Below are positions 43,637 through 52,786 of a stretch of 64,000 bases of DNA, in pieces. Numbering within the stretch: position 1 is the first letter of the stretch; each line of letters starts with the position of its first letter. The stretch covers positions 310,001-374,000 of the forward strand of contig NZ_JANDBC010000002.1 of NCBI RefSeq assembly GCF_024320785.1, read 5' to 3'. A model generated the notes under the pieces. It was given only the letters and a program-made list of their open reading frames with translations. It did not search any database and had not been told where the DNA came from. A program made the translations under genes and the position numbers. The DNA comes from Gracilimonas sediminicola (GTDB lineage: Bacteria; Bacteroidota; Rhodothermia; Balneolales; Balneolaceae).

Positions 43637-44066
43637 AGAACACAGCCCCATTATTTTGTTGGGTTCCCGTTTTTTGAGTCCTTATATCATGCTCTTCGGT
43701 TTTTATGTGATCTTTCATGGTCACTATTCTCCCGGAGGAGGATTTCAGGGTGGAACACTGCTTGCCGCTTCTCTTTTATTGATTCGCATTGCCAGTGGCA
43801 CCGAAATTGCCGCCCTTCAGTTTAAGGACTATTTAGCCACCCCCTATGCTGCACTTGGTGTACTCATTTATTTCGGAACCGGGTTAGTAGCCATTTTCAC
43901 CGGCGGGTATTTTCTGGATTATGAACAACTACCTATTCCCGGCCTCGAAGCTGCAGACCTGCGCTATTGGGGGATCCTGATTATTGAATTAGGCATTGGG
44001 TTAACGGTAATGACCGTGCTTGTACTTATTTACGATAATATGGTAAAAGGAGAAGATTATGCTTGA
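43626..44066 (+). CDS. mrpB: Mrp antiporter subunit B
   Basis: 146 residues, four helices. MrpB signature FYVIFHGHYSPGGGFQGG (HGHxSPGGGFxGG) is exact. Overlaps the previous gene by 11 bp and mrpC by 8 bp. Confidence 0.95.
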   Translation: MTNKEHSPIILLGSRFLSPYIMLFGFYVIFHGHYSPGGGFQGGTLLAASLLLIRIASGTEIAALQFKDYLATPYAALGVLIYFGTGLVAIFTGGYFLDYEQLPIPGLEAADLRYWGILIIELGIGLTVMTVLVLIYDNMVKGEDYA

Positions 44067-44427
44067 ATTCTTTTTAGGCCACTATGCTTATTGGTTTACC
44101 ATTATTCTGTTGGCTTTGGGCTTATATGGAATGCTCCTGAAAAAGAACCTGGTAAAGAAAACCATTGGGCTTTCCATTTTCCAGGCCGGTGTCATCCTGT
44201 TTTTTGTTTCTGTAGCCATGAAAGAAGGCGCAACGGTGCCAGTTAAAGCTTATGATTTACCCGTTAGTGAAGTCTCAAATTACATGAATGCGCTTCCCCA
44301 CACGTTAATGCTGACTGCCATTGTAGTTGGTGTGGCAACTTTGGGAGTCGCCTTTGCTCTGTTGATCAACATTTACAATCGCTACGGCACCCTCAACGAA
44401 GAAGAACTTTTAGATAAGATTCAATGA
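44059..44427 (+). CDS. mrpC: Mrp antiporter subunit C (NuoK-like)
   Basis: 122 residues, three helices. The NuoK/MrpC fold is plain: GLYGMLLKKNLVKKTIGLSIFQAGVILFFV and NALPHTLMLTAIVVGVATLGVAFAL (LPxALVLTAIVIGxA pattern). ATGA overlap with mrpD. Confidence 0.94.
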   Translation: MLEFFLGHYAYWFTIILLALGLYGMLLKKNLVKKTIGLSIFQAGVILFFVSVAMKEGATVPVKAYDLPVSEVSNYMNALPHTLMLTAIVVGVATLGVAFALLINIYNRYGTLNEEELLDKIQ

Positions 44428-45917
44428 TTGGATCCGAAATACCGGCGTTAATACCCGTTACATACATCTTTTTTGCGATTCTGATTCCTGTCGTCGGACT
44501 CTGGAGGCGTGAAATTACCTGGCATTTGAGTCTGCTGGGAACAGGAATAGCTACCTTCTTTTCCGCATGGGGATTTTGGCACCTCATACAAACCGGTGAA
44601 ACAATTCGCTACTTTTTTGGAGGTTGGGCGCCTCCCATAGGTATTGAGTTTGTGTATGATGGCCTTGCGGCTTTCATAGTTCTGGTAATCAATGCCATTG
44701 CCTTTTTTGTACTCATTCACTCCAAAGAAATCAGCAAGGTTGAATTTCCCGGCAAAAAGATGGCCTATTACACCGTTTCTATGCTGCTGATGCTGGGCTT
44801 CAACGGAATGGTGCTTACCGGAGACCTCTTTAACCTTTATGTATTCCTTGAGATTTCCTCTCTTTCCAGTTATGCCCTGATTGCCATTGGTGAGAAACGA
44901 GCTCCCTTTTCAGCTTTCCGCTATTTGATTATTGGTACCGTTGGCGGATCACTCTATTTATTGGGGGTTGGATTTTTATATACCGTAACCGGCACGCTGA
45001 ATATTATTGACATGCACGCCATGCTTCCGCAAGTGATTGGTCATTCTTCAGTAATCGCTGCATTGATTCTGATGATCATTGGTGTTGGGGTGAAAGCCGC
45101 ATTGTTCCCGCTTCATGGCTGGTTGCCGGATTCTTATACCTTTGCCTCTTCCACCTCTTCTGCTTTGATTGCTCCCATCGGAACTAAAGTTGCAGCTTAT
45201 ATTCTATTCAGGATTGTACTGTTTTTATTCGGAGTTGAACTGATCGACGATCAACTTCCGGTTACCACTATTATCGGGATTTTTGCAGGGATCGGCATTC
45301 TCTACGGTTCCATCATGGCTATTGCCCAAAGCGAATTAAAGAAAATGCTGGCATACAGCTCGGTTTCACAAATCGGGTATATCATCATGGGGATAAGCCT
45401 TGCTAATCCGTTTGGATTTATAGGAGCCGTGCTTCATATCCTCAATCACGCCATGATGAAAGCCCTTCTCTTTCTTGTTTCAGGAAGTATGAGACTCAAA
45501 GAAGGGCATTCACTCATTACAAAATTTGACAATTCATACCGAAAGAAATACCCATGGACGATGGCTGCTTTTACAACAGCTGCTATTTCTATGGTAGGAC
45601 TTCCCCCACTCGCAGGATTTTTCTCAAAATGGTACCTGGCATTGGGAACCATTGAGAACAGCGATTGGCTGTTACTCGCAGTAATACTGATCAGTTCGCT
45701 GCTAAACGCGGTGTATTTCTTCCGGATTTTGGAAAAAATATATCTCAATAATCCCGACGCGGAAGAAGCCACCGAAACGGAAGCCGTTCAGAATAACGAA
45801 GTAAGCTTCAGCATGATGTTTCCTATGGCCGTAATGGCGATCGGGCTACTACTGGTTGGTATTTTCAACGTGTATATCGTAAATGTAATTTTCACCATGT
45901 TTCCGGCAGGATTTTAA
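44424..45917 (+). CDS. mrpD: Mrp antiporter subunit D
   Basis: 497 residues, fourteen helices. FNLYVFLEISSLSSYALIAIG holds the channel Glu, and GVGVKAALFPLHGWLPDSYTFASS the helix-7 Lys; LKKMLAYSSVSQIGYIIMG is equally typical. A cation/proton antiporter subunit homologous to NuoN/M. Followed after 15 bp by a second such subunit. Confidence 0.94.
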   Translation: MIGSEIPALIPVTYIFFAILIPVVGLWRREITWHLSLLGTGIATFFSAWGFWHLIQTGETIRYFFGGWAPPIGIEFVYDGLAAFIVLVINAIAFFVLIHSKEISKVEFPGKKMAYYTVSMLLMLGFNGMVLTGDLFNLYVFLEISSLSSYALIAIGEKRAPFSAFRYLIIGTVGGSLYLLGVGFLYTVTGTLNIIDMHAMLPQVIGHSSVIAALILMIIGVGVKAALFPLHGWLPDSYTFASSTSSALIAPIGTKVAAYILFRIVLFLFGVELIDDQLPVTTIIGIFAGIGILYGSIMAIAQSELKKMLAYSSVSQIGYIIMGISLANPFGFIGAVLHILNHAMMKALLFLVSGSMRLKEGHSLITKFDNSYRKKYPWTMAAFTTAAISMVGLPPLAGFFSKWYLALGTIENSDWLLLAVILISSLLNAVYFFRILEKIYLNNPDAEEATETEAVQNNEVSFSMMFPMAVMAIGLLLVGIFNVYIVNVIFTMFPAGF

Positions 45918-45932
45918 ATAGATAAATAAACG

Positions 45933-47417
45933 ATGGATCTTACGTACATCCCTTTATATGCTGTTCTTGTATCGCTGGCTGCGGTGCCGTTCATCTTGCT
46001 GAGTTCGAAGAAACCGAACCTTCGCGAGTTCTGGACCATCCTGGCCGGGGTCATCAAATTCCTGTTGGTACTCACGTTACTTCCCTCAGCCCTTCAGGGA
46101 AATACCATAGAGCTGGAGCTGCTTGAGATCGCCCCGAATCTCCCTCTCGTGCTCAAAGCCGATACCTTCGGAGTATTCTTTGCGCTCATTGCATCTGGAT
46201 TATGGATCTTTACCTCCTTCTATTCCATCGGCTACATGCGCGGTCATCATGAGAAAAAACAGACCCGCTATTTCGCCAGTTTTGCCATATGTCTGAGCTC
46301 TACCATCGGTATTGCCTTTTCCGGCAATCTGTTGACCTTCATCATTTTTTATGAGATGCTGACGCTGGCGACCTATCCCCTGGTTATTCACAGTGAGACC
46401 AAGAAAGGAATTGCTGCCGGCCGCAAGTATCTGACCTATACGTTAACCGCCGGATTACTTTTGATTGCTGCAGCCGGGATCACCTATTCCCTCACAGGGA
46501 CACTTGATTTTCAGGCCGGCGGAATCTTTGAAGGCGTTGAGCTTTCTCAAACCATGGCAGTGACTATTTTCATCCTTTTTCTCGGAGGTGTTGGGGTGAA
46601 AGCAGGTATTATGCCGTTGCATAGCTGGCTTCCATCCGCGATGGCGGCTCCAACCCCCGTTAGTGCTTTATTGCATGCCGTAGCCGTGGTAAAATCCGGT
46701 GTATTTGGGGTGATCCGTGTAGTCGGATTTATATTCGGCCCGGAAGTTATGGCTGAATTCGGCCTGAATGAAATTCTGATGGTACTGGCCGGAATCACCG
46801 TATTGGTGGCTTCCCTCCTCGCTTTTGCCCAAGATAATTTAAAACGACGACTGGCATATTCTACCGTAGGGCACCTTTCCTACATCGTACTGGGAGTTGC
46901 TCTGCTAACCGAGACAGGCTTGATCGGTAGTATTATGCATATTTCCTTTCATGCCACCATGAAGATCACCCTCTTTTTCTGTGCAGGGGCCATCATGGTG
47001 AATCTCCATAAAAAGAATATCAGCGACCTGAACGGAATCGCCAAAGTAATGCCGTGGACCATGGCCGCGTTTGTAATTGGGTCGATGGGCCTGGCAGGAA
47101 TTCCCCCTGTAAACGGTTTTGTAAGTAAATGGTACCTCGCCTCCGGAGCATTGGAAGGCGGAATGCTTATCCCTGTCATTATATTAGTAGTCAGTGGTTT
47201 ATTAAATGTGGGATATTTCTTCCCGATCATTCACCGTGCATATTTCCGAAAAGGAGGCCCTGAGTTGGAAGGCCATACGGAAGCTTCACCATTTATGGTG
47301 GTTCCGTTGTTTGGTACAGCCGTTCTCTCCATCTTATTCGGTTTGAACCCTGACCTCTTCTTTAACTTTTTTGATATGGCCACTTCGGTAGCATCCACAA
47401 TTTTTAATCCACTGTAA
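45933..47417 (+). CDS. Second MrpD/NuoM-like antiporter subunit
   Basis: 494 residues, fourteen helices. TFIIFYEMLTLATYPLVIHS has the channel Glu and GVGVKAGIMPLHSWLPSAMAAPTPVSAL the helix-7 Lys; LKRRLAYSTVGHLSYIVLG is the next marker. It belongs to the same superfamily as NuoL/M/N and MrpA/D; the APTPVSALLHA stretch is closer to NuoL/MrpA. With mrpD and the 575-residue protein it makes three antiporter-like subunits in one operon. Confidence 0.9.
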   Translation: MDLTYIPLYAVLVSLAAVPFILLSSKKPNLREFWTILAGVIKFLLVLTLLPSALQGNTIELELLEIAPNLPLVLKADTFGVFFALIASGLWIFTSFYSIGYMRGHHEKKQTRYFASFAICLSSTIGIAFSGNLLTFIIFYEMLTLATYPLVIHSETKKGIAAGRKYLTYTLTAGLLLIAAAGITYSLTGTLDFQAGGIFEGVELSQTMAVTIFILFLGGVGVKAGIMPLHSWLPSAMAAPTPVSALLHAVAVVKSGVFGVIRVVGFIFGPEVMAEFGLNEILMVLAGITVLVASLLAFAQDNLKRRLAYSTVGHLSYIVLGVALLTETGLIGSIMHISFHATMKITLFFCAGAIMVNLHKKNISDLNGIAKVMPWTMAAFVIGSMGLAGIPPVNGFVSKWYLASGALEGGMLIPVIILVVSGLLNVGYFFPIIHRAYFRKGGPELEGHTEASPFMVVPLFGTAVLSILFGLNPDLFFNFFDMATSVASTIFNPL

Positions 47418-47419
47418 TT

Positions 47420-47635
47420 ATGAAAAACTGGCACTGGATAGCACTTGGTATTTTACTCATTACGAGCTTAATCCTCGAGTTTACGTATCTCGCGGATTAC
47501 GCTTCTCATTGGTGGAACCATGTCCCGGCATTTTATGCACTTTGGGGCGGACTTGGATGTGCAGCTTTGATTTTCATTTCCAAAGGATTAGGTAAAATTT
47601 TCATCTTAAGCGACGAAGACTACTATGATGCTTGA
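47420..47635 (+). CDS. Small membrane protein in the mrp operon
   Basis: 71 residues, two helices (WHWIALGILLITSLILEFTY and FYALWGGLGCAALIFISKGL). Trp-rich (HWWNHVP between helices). It lies 2 bp after one antiporter subunit gene and overlaps the next by 11 bp, so it is translated with them. I do not know the family; an accessory subunit is the simplest view. Confidence 0.75.
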   Translation: MKNWHWIALGILLITSLILEFTYLADYASHWWNHVPAFYALWGGLGCAALIFISKGLGKIFILSDEDYYDA

Positions 47636-49352
47636 GCTTCTTTCTGTACCTGCTGTGATACTTATTTTAGGAGCTTTTGTGCTTCCACTGATACCGGAGC
47701 GTTTCCGAAGTATAGCCTTTATCACTTTCCCATTGGTTGCACTCGTAATGGTCTGGACCATGCCGGAAGGGAATCTTCTTCAAGTGCCTTTTGCAAGTTA
47801 TGAATTAGATCTTTTAGCCGTTGACGGCCTGAGCCGAATATTCGGAATTATCTTTGCATTAATAACTGTAATCGGTGGAGTATATGCGTTCCACATTAAA
47901 GATCTTGGACAACAGAGTTCAGCCCTTGCCTATGCCGGGGGTGCTTTAGGGGTTACTTTTGCCGGAGATTTCTTCACTCTTTTTATTTTTTGGGAAATCA
48001 TGGCCGCGGCTTCCTCTTACCTGATTTGGGCCAGAGAAACCAAAGAATCTGCCAAAGCAGGAATGCGCTACCTGTTGGTTCACATTTTTGGCGGGGGACT
48101 ATTATTCACCGGAATTTTATTGCACCTGAGCAGCGGTGGCTCTTTATACATAGAAAGTATTGAACCTGCTTACACTGCAGCAAACATTTTTATGTTACTG
48201 GGTGTGGCTTTGAACACAGCCGTTCCCCCACTTCATGCATGGCTTGCAGATGCATATCCCAAAGCGACTATAACCGGTGCAGTATTTATGTGTGCACTTA
48301 CCACCAAGTCTGCCGTTTACGTTATGATCCGCCTTTTTCCCGGCTGGGAGATCCTGATCTGGGTTGGTGTGATTATGGCCATCTATGGTACTATTTATGC
48401 CCTACTCGCTAATGATATCCGCGAGATTCTGGCCTACAGTATTATAAGTCAGATAGGGTATATGGTAACGGCAATAGGGATTGGAACAGAATTGGCGCTG
48501 AATGGAGCAACGGCTCACGCCTTCAATCACATCATTTATAAGTCTCTGCTTTTCATGGCGGCCGGAGCTGTTATTCATGCTACCGGAACCAGTAAGCTGA
48601 GCGAAATGGGTGGATTTGCCAAAAAAATGCCATTGATCGTTGGGCTTTATATGATTGGAGCGCTATCTATTTCAGGGATGCCCTTCCTGAACGGTTTTGT
48701 AAGTAAAACCATGATCTCAGGAGCACTTGGAGATGCACATTTAGAATGGCCTATTTTACTCTTACTTATAGCTACCATTGGAACCTTCCTTCATACCGGA
48801 CTTAAACTTCCATACTTCACCTGGTTTGCTGAAAAGAAAACTGATTTTGAAGTTTCATCCATCCCAACCAATATGAAAGTAGCTATGGGACTGGGCGCTT
48901 TATTTTGCATTCTGTTTGGCGTGGCTCCACAGCTACTATACAGCCAGCTTCCATATCCAACCGACTTCCAGCCATTTTCTATCTATAACTTTGTAGAGAT
49001 GACACAAATACTTGTTTTAGCATTTGTTGGATTCTGGTTCCTGAAAAACCACCTCAATATATCTTCTACCATTTCACTCGATACCGATTGGTTTTATCGC
49101 CGACCTGCAGGTGTAGTTCGTACGGTCTTTGTTGAGTTTCCTAATAATCTTTTTGGCCTTGCTGAAACATTTTCCCTGCAAATTGCTGACAGGCTTTCAG
49201 GTCTTTCCGAAAACCCAATCAAGGTGCTGCTTCCCTCATTTGTCTTTAGTGGCAGAGAGATCAAATCAGACGGTTTTACTGCATCTATGAGTGCTGCTCT
49301 TGCTTTTATTTTGTTTGGATTTATTGTAGCTGCATTATTTGTATTACTTTGA
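47625..49352 (+). CDS. Third antiporter-like subunit of the mrp operon, helix-7 lysine replaced
   Basis: 575 residues, about sixteen helices. Core motifs: LFIFWEIMAAASSYLIWA with the channel Glu and IREILAYSIISQIGYMV. At the place of the conserved helix-7 lysine (GVxVKxAxxPLHxWLPDA in relatives) it reads GVALNTAVPPLHAWLADA, with Asn instead of Lys. A second Lys (ALTTKSAVYVMIR) is kept. The C-terminal extension after residue 450 has two further helices. It may be a non-pumping or altered-cation member of the three-subunit set (inference). Last gene of the operon. Confidence 0.85.
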   Translation: MMLELLSVPAVILILGAFVLPLIPERFRSIAFITFPLVALVMVWTMPEGNLLQVPFASYELDLLAVDGLSRIFGIIFALITVIGGVYAFHIKDLGQQSSALAYAGGALGVTFAGDFFTLFIFWEIMAAASSYLIWARETKESAKAGMRYLLVHIFGGGLLFTGILLHLSSGGSLYIESIEPAYTAANIFMLLGVALNTAVPPLHAWLADAYPKATITGAVFMCALTTKSAVYVMIRLFPGWEILIWVGVIMAIYGTIYALLANDIREILAYSIISQIGYMVTAIGIGTELALNGATAHAFNHIIYKSLLFMAAGAVIHATGTSKLSEMGGFAKKMPLIVGLYMIGALSISGMPFLNGFVSKTMISGALGDAHLEWPILLLLIATIGTFLHTGLKLPYFTWFAEKKTDFEVSSIPTNMKVAMGLGALFCILFGVAPQLLYSQLPYPTDFQPFSIYNFVEMTQILVLAFVGFWFLKNHLNISSTISLDTDWFYRRPAGVVRTVFVEFPNNLFGLAETFSLQIADRLSGLSENPIKVLLPSFVFSGREIKSDGFTASMSAALAFILFGFIVAALFVLL

Positions 49353-49445
49353 GGTTAATACCTGCCGTTTGCCTTTATCCTCGCAATTCTTTTTCGGTAT
49401 AATCTCTGCTTTCTTTTTTCATCATTAAAACTGGTTGTACAATAG

Positions 49446-50633
49446 TTGAACATTTCCATCAAACATAAATTCTACCTTTGCCTGTTGCTTTTTTTTGTTG
49501 GTTTGATCCCAAACTCACTCCTTCAGGCTCAGGCTCCAAGTCCGTCTGCACAAATTGCCGCACAGCAAGATAGTATCGAGTTCGCCTTTTTGCCCGCCAT
49601 CGCTTACGACAGTGACCTTGGGGTGATTGCCGGAGGAATAGCCAGCCGGTACCATTATCGCGGAGATATGAAGCCCTTCTATTCTTTTTTGAACATGTAT
49701 GGCCTCATCACCACCAAAGGATTGATCTCGGTATTCGTGGAATACGACAAGCCCCACATCTTCGGCTCTGATAAACGGTTTTATACCGAGACTTTTGTAT
49801 CGCGGTTTACCGGTAATCAGTATTACGGGATTGGGAATTATGGCAAACTACCTGATGCGTTAAAAGACAGTAGCGACTATTACTTCTATAACTCCTTCTC
49901 CCTCGGCTTTGATATCATGTTGCGGAAGCCATGGCTGCAAAAAGCGAGTGGCAAACAGCTGGATGTATATGGAAAAGCCGTATTTGAATATGAAACTCCG
50001 TGGGGTAATGATGATGCTCAGTTATTGGTCGCAGACCAACCCAAGGGCATCAACGGCTCCCATATTTCGGCGCTGGGCGGAGGTGTTGTCTGGGAAGGAC
50101 GCAATAATGAATTCAACCCCACAACCGGAACCTATGCCCGCGCAGGAGCTGAGATTGGAAGTAAACTAATTGCCAGCTCCTACAATTACCTGCTGCTTGA
50201 AACGGACACCCGTGCTTACACTTCATTCACCCTTCTGCGTGAAATCACCTTTGCAAACCGGCTCTCATTTAAACACACCTCCGGAACGGTACCCTACTGG
50301 AAAATGCCGGCCTTGGGTGGCGGAGATATGATGCGTGGATATCCCGAGTACCGATTCCGGGATGACAACTCTGTCCTGCTGAATTCAGAATTAAGAACCT
50401 GGCTTTTTGAAATTCCGTCTATCACCTCGAAGTTCGGTGTATCCTTATTCACCGACATCGGCCGGACGTTCCCGAATGGCGAATCTGTTGATACCATCGT
50501 AAACGACCTAAAATATACATACGGTTTCGGTATTACTGCATCCTTCTTCACGGAAGACTTCATACTCAGAACAGATGTCGGATTCTCAGAAGAAGAGTAT
50601 GGAATCTATGTCACCGCCGGATATTTATTCTGA
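49446..50633 (+). CDS. Omp85/surface-antigen-type outer-membrane barrel
   Basis: 395 residues from TTG 49446, with a signal peptide ending LLQAQ. The barrel-like chain contains FNPTTGTYARAGAE, ALGGGDMMRGYPEYRFRDD (the GxxxxRGY motif of the Omp85/BamA barrel) and a last strand ending GYLF with a C-terminal Phe. There are no POTRA domains, so it is a short BamA-like or patatin-associated type barrel of unknown role. It follows the mrp operon by 93 bp in the same direction. Confidence 0.85.
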   Translation: MNISIKHKFYLCLLLFFVGLIPNSLLQAQAPSPSAQIAAQQDSIEFAFLPAIAYDSDLGVIAGGIASRYHYRGDMKPFYSFLNMYGLITTKGLISVFVEYDKPHIFGSDKRFYTETFVSRFTGNQYYGIGNYGKLPDALKDSSDYYFYNSFSLGFDIMLRKPWLQKASGKQLDVYGKAVFEYETPWGNDDAQLLVADQPKGINGSHISALGGGVVWEGRNNEFNPTTGTYARAGAEIGSKLIASSYNYLLLETDTRAYTSFTLLREITFANRLSFKHTSGTVPYWKMPALGGGDMMRGYPEYRFRDDNSVLLNSELRTWLFEIPSITSKFGVSLFTDIGRTFPNGESVDTIVNDLKYTYGFGITASFFTEDFILRTDVGFSEEEYGIYVTAGYLF

Positions 50634-50709
50634 TTGAGTTTTTTTTTGGAGAGTCTCTAAGTTCGATACTTTAGTATTCACACCCAGTATGAGTTAAAAA
50701 AGAAAGAAC

Positions 50710-50735
50710 CTCCAAGCGTCCGTAGGACCTTGGAG
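50710..50735. repeat. REP-like palindrome, unit 1
   Basis: CTCCAAG and CTTGGAG flank GTCC and GGAC, with one bulged base on the left arm: a near-perfect hairpin. No T-run. Confidence 0.65.
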
Positions 50736-50785
50736 TGTTCGCCGGTCGTTTAAGCTCACCGATATCCAGCCAAGCCAACGCAACG

Positions 50786-50810
50786 CTTCCAGGACCTGCG
50801 GACGCTGAAA
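50786..50810. repeat. REP-like palindrome, unit 2 (inverted)
   Basis: The complement contains AGCGTCCGCAGGTCCT, alike to AGCGTCCGTAGGACCT in unit 1 apart from two bases, so the two units form a larger inverted pair about 50 bp apart. Confidence 0.65.
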
Positions 50811-50876
50811 GGTTGTTTTTAATGAGTACCAAGATGATTCGCGTATCCATCACAAATGGTTCAATTGTCGCCCGAC

Positions 50877-50909
50877 TGGTCCAACTGGTTCAAACGTCCG
50901 CTTGGACCA
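50877..50909. repeat. Inverted repeat with ACGTCCGCTTGG core
   Basis: TGGTCCAA (50877-50884) and TTGGACCA (50902-50909) are an exact 8-bp inverted repeat; the loop holds CGTCCGC, which recalls the palindromes just upstream. Confidence 0.5.
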
Positions 50910-50971
50910 ATTAGCAATTTCCTTCCCCTGCCTTCAGTAACTCTTCCATCTTTCTACAAACTTATCTACAT

Positions 50972-51004
50972 AAAAAAGCCCTCCTGAAATCAGGAAGGCT
51001 TTAA
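50972..51004 (-). terminator. Terminator of nuoJK
   Basis: On the complement AAAGCCTTCCTGA pairs with TCAGGAGGGCTT (one mismatch) and ends in six T, 45 bp after the nuoK stop. Confidence 0.85.
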
Positions 51005-51048
51005 CCAAAACAACACAAAAGGTTGTTGTGTCGTATAAAATCGGTTTA

Positions 51049-51351
51049 CTACCAGCGCAGTAAGTTAATCTTGCCAACATCCACCGTAAGGTTATTCCGG
51101 AAAATGGCAATGATAATAGCTAACCCTACCACAGCTTCAGCAGCTGCTACAGCCAGGGCAAAAAATACAAGCACCTGACCGTCAATATTTCCATGGTGGC
51201 TGGCAAAAGAAACCAGCGATAAGTTCACGGCATTCAACATCAGTTCCACACACATAAAAATTACAATGGCATTACGCCGAACCAGTACACCAATAATACC
51301 AATGGTGAACATGATCGCACTTAATCCTAAAAACCAGTCAATTCCAACCAT
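51049..51351 (-). CDS. nuoK: NADH-quinone oxidoreductase subunit K
   Basis: 100 residues, three helices: [38 protein letters not shown] contains the two channel Glu/VELML region, and [23 protein letters not shown] the AEAAxGLAI motif. Part of the complex I membrane arm. It follows nuoJ by 2 bp. nuoL, which normally comes next, is 9.5 kb away. Confidence 0.97.
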   Translation of the reverse strand: MVGIDWFLGLSAIMFTIGIIGVLVRRNAIVIFMCVELMLNAVNLSLVSFASHHGNIDGQVLVFFALAVAAAEAVVGLAIIIAIFRNNLTVDVGKINLLRW

Positions 51352-51353
51352 AA

Positions 51354-51872
51354 TTAAATCTCGTCTGTTCTTTTAATTTTATGCTGTGCAATCATCAATG
51401 CCCCAACTACGGCTGCGGTAAGTAAAACGGCCGTCAGTTCGAATGGCAGCAGGTAATCGGTGTAGAGCACATCACCAACAGCTTCCACCGTTCCTATAGT
51501 AGCCATCTGCTCGGAAATTTGTGGGAGCATGTCTGTAACTCCGGCAAGGCTGTAAAAAATTTGCCCCATCACTACCATTGCTAATAAAAACGTCAGCAAA
51601 TATTTCACGCGGAATTTGTCAAATAACTTCTCTTCATCTTCCACATTCAGTAACATGATTACGAACAGGAACAATACCATGATGGCTCCGGCATATACCA
51701 GAATTTGAATAACCGCCAGGAACTGAGCATTCAGTATCAGAAAGATTCCGGCCAGTGAAACCATGTTCAAAACAAGGAACAAGGCACTGTTTACGACATT
51801 TTTGTTGATGACCATAGCCAGGGCAGAACCAATGGCTAAGACTGCTAACATGATGAAAAAATAAACGATCAT
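51354..51872 (-). CDS. nuoJ: NADH-quinone oxidoreductase subunit J
   Basis: 172 residues, five helices. [27 protein letters not shown] is the NuoJ signature (the pi-bulge helix of TM3). It has a good promoter at 51895. It is the first gene of a two-gene nuoJK unit, so the remaining complex I genes (nuoA-I) lie outside the window. Confidence 0.95.
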   Translation of the reverse strand: MIVYFFIMLAVLAIGSALAMVINKNVVNSALFLVLNMVSLAGIFLILNAQFLAVIQILVYAGAIMVLFLFVIMLLNVEDEEKLFDKFRVKYLLTFLLAMVVMGQIFYSLAGVTDMLPQISEQMATIGTVEAVGDVLYTDYLLPFELTAVLLTAAVVGALMIAQHKIKRTDEI

Positions 51873-51894
51873 AAATAATCTGTTTTGTGAGCGC

Positions 51895-51926
51895 CAAAGG
51901 TAGCCATATTTGCTTCCGGCTTCAAG
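51895..51926 (-). promoter_or_regulatory. nuoJ promoter
   Basis: On the complement CTTG, a 20-base spacer and TACCTTTG fit the Bacteroidota -33/-7 pattern. The -7 box ends 23 bp before the nuoJ ATG. Confidence 0.55.
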
Positions 51927-51975
51927 AACTGACGGCGCTATTTTTTCGATTTAATGAATTTTATTCCAAAAAACA

Positions 51976-52782
51976 TCAGATAATGAAGTAGATGAGTCCG
52001 GCACCGCCTACCAACCAGCAGTAATATGAAAAATAATGAAATCCTTTTTTCTTGAGTATCATGATCAGGTACTTCAATGCAAAATACCCGGAAATAAATG
52101 AGGTCAGGAATCCAACCACCAGGCTTATCATTTGGGCGTCACTCACACCTACTTCCATCATCTCCTTGAACTGAAGCAGCATGGCTCCGGCTATTACCGG
52201 AATCACCATCAGGAATGAAAAGTTGGCGGCTTCTTCCCTCTTCACTCCTAAATACAAAGAGACTGAAATGGTTGAGCCGGCTCTGCTCACACCGGGAATC
52301 ATGGCAAAGGCCTGTGCCAATCCAATTATAAAGCTTTTGGGAAGATTAATGTTTTTCGTAGTGTCTCCGGCAAATCGGGTTAGAAACAAAATCAAGCCGG
52401 TTACCATTAACATGATTGAAACCAGCAAGGGATCCATAAATATTTCTTCGATATAATCTTTCATAGTGAATCCAATTACCATGGCAGGAATCATACTCAC
52501 CAAAATGAAACCGATCAGTTTTACCTGAGGATCTTCCTTCTTCTGAGTCGGTGCTTTCAGAAATCCTACTCCCGACATCAGTAAATCTCCCAATAGTTTC
52601 CGGTAGTAGAGCAGAATGGCGCACAAGCTCCCAAAGTGAACTACGACCTCGTAGGTAATGCCGGCTTCAAGGTCACCGCCCAAAATGTATTTACCTAATA
52701 CTAGATGCCCCGAGCTGCTGATAGGAAGAAATTCTGTGATTCCCTGGATGAGTCCTAATAAAAAAGATTGTAAAACGTCCAT
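51976..52782 (-). CDS. uppP: Undecaprenyl-diphosphatase
   Basis: 268 residues, eight helices. UppP/BacA motifs are clear: GLIQGITEFLPISSSGHLVLG and MIPGVSRAGSTI (with the catalytic-loop Arg and Ser). It recycles undecaprenyl pyrophosphate for peptidoglycan and lipopolysaccharide synthesis. Divergent from moxR. Confidence 0.96.
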   Translation of the reverse strand: MDVLQSFLLGLIQGITEFLPISSSGHLVLGKYILGGDLEAGITYEVVVHFGSLCAILLYYRKLLGDLLMSGVGFLKAPTQKKEDPQVKLIGFILVSMIPAMVIGFTMKDYIEEIFMDPLLVSIMLMVTGLILFLTRFAGDTTKNINLPKSFIIGLAQAFAMIPGVSRAGSTISVSLYLGVKREEAANFSFLMVIPVIAGAMLLQFKEMMEVGVSDAQMISLVVGFLTSFISGYFALKYLIMILKKKGFHYFSYYCWLVGGAGLIYFII

Positions 52783-52786
52783 TTAT

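Larger units (their letters stand above)
50634..51048. other. Intergenic region (415 bp) with REP-like palindromes
   Basis: Convergent region between the Omp85-like gene and nuoK. It holds two related palindromes in opposite orientation at 50710-50735 and 50786-50810, a further inverted repeat at 50877-50909, and the nuoK terminator. No gene is supported. Confidence 0.7.

Noticed and set aside
50671-50853. Minus-strand open frame of 60 codons
   Set aside because: Made of the intergenic palindromes; no protein features.
41563-51048. Looked for transposon ends or direct repeats around the mrp cluster
   Set aside because: None seen at either border, so a mobile-element origin is not claimed.
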